A stretch of 31,681 nt of DNA from CBFIJI01 sp965662885 (lineage in GTDB: Bacteria > Bacteroidota > Bacteroidia > Flavobacteriales > Flavobacteriaceae): NCBI GenBank assembly GCA_965662885.1, contig CBFIJI010000014.1:1-31681 (forward strand), given 5' to 3'. Shown here one piece after another: positions 31,572 to 31,681 of the stretch. The notes beneath the pieces are model-generated. The model was not told the origin of the DNA, ran no database searches, and was given only the letters and a program-made list of their open reading frames with translations. Every line of letters starts with the position of its first letter. The stretch's first letter is position 1. The position numbers were made by a program, and so were the translations under genes.

Positions 31572-31681
31572 ATGAATTCAGCAAGCGTTGGAAAACAAGT
31601 CTGCATGATTGCTGCTGCTGCAGCAAATGATGTTTTAGGGAAAGATAACCAATTGATATGGCATATCCCTAATGACTTAAA
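31572..31681 (+). CDS. folA: Dihydrofolate reductase, N-terminal part
   Basis: Partial gene running off the right edge; 36 codons are visible. From residue 12 the sequence MIAAAAANDVLGKDNQLIW followed by HIPNDLK is the N-terminus of DHFR, with the first beta strand, the GKDNQLIWHxPxD substrate loop and the conserved Trp. The enzyme regenerates tetrahydrofolate from the dihydrofolate produced by ThyA, whose gene lies 1.1 kb to the left. The ATG at 31605 (residue 12) gives the usual DHFR start, so the 11 residues before it (from the ATG at 31572) may be a real extension or untranslated; the -7 box at 31539 fits either start. Confidence 0.9.
   Translation, partial: MNSASVGKQVCMIAAAAANDVLGKDNQLIWHIPNDL

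Noticed and set aside
1..31681. CRISPR arrays, tRNA/rRNA genes, transposons, prophage or attachment sites
   Set aside because: I found no repeat arrays, transposase-like proteins, inverted-repeat borders or recognisable structural RNA genes. The window is core metabolism, so a new defence or mobile system is not supported.

Overview
The window reads as chromosomal DNA of a marine-type member of the Bacteroidota, most likely Flavobacteriaceae. The evidence is low G+C with A/T-rich intergenic DNA, promoters of the Bacteroidota form TTTG-N18/19-TAnnTTTG, almost no Shine-Dalgarno sequences, a type IX secretion plug protein, a GldA-type gliding ATPase, Na+-NQR (nqrA), a split metH, and a DAHP synthase fused to chorismate mutase. 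Every protein with a recognisable family is core metabolism. I see no tRNA, rRNA, CRISPR, insertion sequence, prophage or integration site. Packing is tight: no gene-free stretch exceeds 300 bases, and three convergent gene pairs share a 4-base stop overlap.

Layout. 1-8508: the start of nqrA (minus, cut by the left edge), T9SS plug, apaG, pruA, a DoxX-like membrane protein, a secreted protein of unknown function, rsmG (minus), a fatty acid desaturase, a class I aminotransferase and a DUF975-type membrane protein (minus). 8536-12676 (minus): a four-gene Phe/Tyr operon, pheA - aminotransferase - tyrA - DAHP synthase/chorismate mutase, ending at a strong terminator. In front of pheA lies what looks like a complete ribosome-mediated attenuator: a promoter, a 22-codon leader ORF with four Phe and four Tyr codons, competing helices and an intrinsic terminator. 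12808-14652: a family-2-like glycosyltransferase and gldA. 14649-24531 (minus): an eight-gene methionine/SAM operon, metK - metY - metX - osmC-like - metZ - metH (N part) - metH (C part) - metF, with a SAM-II type riboswitch and a putative accessory hairpin switch before metK. 24664-31681: deoxynucleoside kinase, hppA (minus), pdhB (minus), a DUF151 bifunctional nuclease, thyA, a class V PLP enzyme (minus) and the start of a dihydrofolate reductase gene.

The genes form coherent modules. In the aromatic operon DAHP synthase/chorismate mutase feeds prephenate to PheA and TyrA, and the aminotransferase finishes Phe and Tyr, the two amino acids whose codons crowd the leader. In the methionine operon MetX activates homoserine, MetY/MetZ insert sulfur, MetF supplies methyl-THF, split MetH methylates homocysteine and MetK makes SAM, the predicted ligand of the switch. 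thyA and the DHFR gene form a folate/dTMP pair. The two regulatory leaders are the most interesting content; both are predictions from base pairing and motif matches and have not been tested by covariation or experiment.
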